Origin: Verrucomicrobiota bacterium
GTDB lineage: Bacteria; Verrucomicrobiota; Lentisphaeria; Victivallales; Victivallaceae
DNA: 7,070 nucleotides
Assembly: GCA_023459755.1 (NCBI GenBank)
Contig: JAEWSS010000113.1
Coordinates: forward strand, 1 to 7,070
Direction of reading: 5' to 3'
Positions 6,238 through 7,070 of the stretch are shown piece after piece (the stretch's first letter is position 1; each line of letters starts with the position of its first letter). The notes beneath the pieces are model-generated. The model did no database searches. It saw only the letters and a program-made list of their open reading frames with translations, and was not told the origin of the DNA. A program made the translations under genes and the position numbers.

Positions 6238-7070
6238 ATACATTCTGCCGTTGTCGGAGGCCAGCCCCAGCTTGCCGTTGGAAATTGCCACTATTTTACT
6301 GCGGTCATTGACCGTCAGCGAACCGAGCGTTGCGCCCTCCATATCGGTTATTGCGGCGGTGAGGCCGCCGGTGTTGGCCGTTGAATCGCCTTCCCAGAGC
6401 TGGATTGCGCAGGTTCTGGTCAGCACGGCGGCGTCCAGCGCAATATCCAGCGTTTCAAAATCCAGCCGGTCGTTCTGAAGCATCGGCGAATCCGGGATCG
6501 CGGTTATTTCATATTTCAACCCGATAATCGCGCATGGATTGTTCAATGTAACCGCCGACTGTCCGGAAATGGTCAGGTTGGAGAAATTTTTGACCGTGGC
6601 TGAGAATTCGCCGGAAAAGTCTTTGAAGCGCAGAGTCGAACTGCCTCTTACACTGCCGGGAGTTGCGCCGTCGCCGGAGACCACGCCGGAAAAGTTCAGC
6701 AGATCGGACGATCCGGTGAAGGTGATTACGGCGTTGCCGTTGACGATGGCGCTGCCGCCGGAGGTCGCATGGCGCGGATTGGCGCCGCCGGCATAGATGT
6801 TACCGAGCAGACTGGTTTCCGCGGCGGAGGCGTCGATCGTGATTGATACATCGCCGGAAACTTCGGAAATTCCGCCGGATATGGCGTAGCCGCCGCCGAA
6901 GATGTTGCCGGTCACCTTTGCTCCGGCCACCGAGACGGCCACCGTGGAAATTACAGCCGTGCTGCCGCTTCCGGACGCCTGTCCGCCGCCGACGATGAAG
7001 TTGGTTTCGGCGCCGCCCGCCACGGAGATGGTTATATCTCCGGCGGTGATTTTCCCGCCCGCCGCCGCCT
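6214..7070 (-). CDS. C-terminal part of a beta-strand-repeat surface protein, 5' end off-window
   Basis: The minus frame is open from the right edge to TGA at 6216-6214, giving about 285 residues. A GTG at 7023 lies inside the repeat array and is not a believable start: the coding pattern continues unbroken upstream as GKITAGDITIS and no signal peptide is present. The region 6712-6999 has three copies of a strand-turn unit of about 30-35 residues. Next come FSGVVSGDG, a GSSTLRFKDFSGEF stretch and LTISGQSAVTL, which read as successive beta-helix rungs. The last 80 residues change style (QLWEGDSTANTG, LGSLTVNDRSKIVAISNGKLG) and end in RMYLYFTLNA. The composition (Gly, Ser, Thr, Val, Ala; only two Cys) is that of large secreted beta-solenoid or adhesin-like proteins, including autotransporter passengers. 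No autotransporter barrel, LPXTG or PEP-CTERM-type anchor is present at the C-terminus. Function is unknown; a surface or secreted location is inferred. Confidence 0.8.
   Translation of the reverse strand, partial: AAAGGKITAGDITISVAGGAETNFIVGGGQASGSGSTAVISTVAVSVAGAKVTGNIFGGGYAISGGISEVSGDVSITIDASAAETSLLGNIYAGGANPRHATSGGSAIVNGNAVITFTGSSDLLNFSGVVSGDGATPGSVRGSSTLRFKDFSGEFSATVKNFSNLTISGQSAVTLNNPCAIIGLKYEITAIPDSPMLQNDRLDFETLDIALDAAVLTRTCAIQLWEGDSTANTGGLTAAITDMEGATLGSLTVNDRSKIVAISNGKLGLASDNGRMYLYFTLNA
6712..6999 (-). repeat. Three tandem strand-turn units in the surface protein
   Basis: Counting from the GTG at 7023, the units cover 6907-6999, 6802-6906 and 6712-6801. Each begins with a GGG or AGG turn (FIVGGGQA, NIFGGGYA, NIYAGGAN), passes through a Ser/Gly loop, and ends with alternating hydrophobic strand residues (VAVSV, GDVSITI, NAVITF). 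The sequence just upstream (GDITISVAGGAETN) looks like the end of another unit, so the array probably continues off-window. Divergence is high at DNA level; the repeat is clear only in protein. Confidence 0.7.

Noticed and set aside
7021..7023. GTG at 7023 as the start of the surface-protein gene
   Set aside because: The frame remains open to the right edge with the same repeat pattern, and there is neither a signal peptide nor a ribosome binding site at this codon.
1..7070. Very frequent CCGG tetranucleotides as a possible regulatory or restriction-related signal
   Set aside because: They follow from the common codon pairs for Ala-Gly, Pro-Ala and Ser-Gly (GCC GGA, TCC GGC and so on) in GC-rich genes; no regular spacing or strand bias beyond coding was apparent.
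1..7070. Defence system, CRISPR array, mobile element or tRNA
   Set aside because: No evenly spaced DNA repeats, transposase or integrase motifs, terminal inverted repeats or cloverleaf-like sequences were found on either strand.

Overview
The window is typical bacterial DNA. It is moderately GC-rich, densely coding, and strongly biased toward Gly and Ala codons such as GCC, GGA and GCG. The gene content (a YgiQ radical SAM protein, a short AsmA-like membrane protein, a secreted sialate O-acetylesterase with an unusual C-terminal domain, a U32 protein, and the end of a long Gly/Ser/Thr-rich beta-strand-repeat surface protein) suggests a Gram-negative carbohydrate degrader. A member of Lentisphaerota (Victivallis-like) or a neighbouring PVC lineage is my best guess. 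That placement rests on protein style, not on any marker gene.

Layout. Positions 1-1613 (minus strand) hold a ygiQ-family radical SAM gene whose 3' end lies beyond the left edge. Positions 1614-1784 form a 171-bp divergent intergenic region with a plausible sigma70-type promoter for each side. Positions 1785-6237 (plus strand) hold a compact three-gene operon: an AsmA-like anchored envelope protein, a secreted SGNH/SASA-family O-acetylesterase, and a TrhP/YegQ-like U32 protein. The genes overlap as TAATG (1 nt) and ATGA (4 nt), which implies translational coupling. From 6214 to the right edge (minus strand) lies the C-terminal part of a beta-strand-repeat protein that converges on the operon and overlaps its last gene by 24 bp.

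How the genes may work together. The first two operon products act in the envelope: one is membrane-anchored, and one is exported and removes acetyl esters from sugars. The third is expected to act in the cytoplasm on tRNA or rRNA modification. No metabolic link between the three is visible, so the operon may reflect shared growth-linked expression rather than one pathway. The repeat protein is probably a surface or secreted adhesin-like product and is independently transcribed.

I see no tRNA, rRNA, CRISPR array, insertion sequence, attachment site or defence gene. The most noteworthy signals are an apparent leaderless promoter for ygiQ, the Gly/Ala amphipathic tail of the AsmA-like protein, the uncharacterised C-terminal domain and Glu-to-Cys motif change of the esterase, and the repeat architecture and unusual ending of the surface protein.
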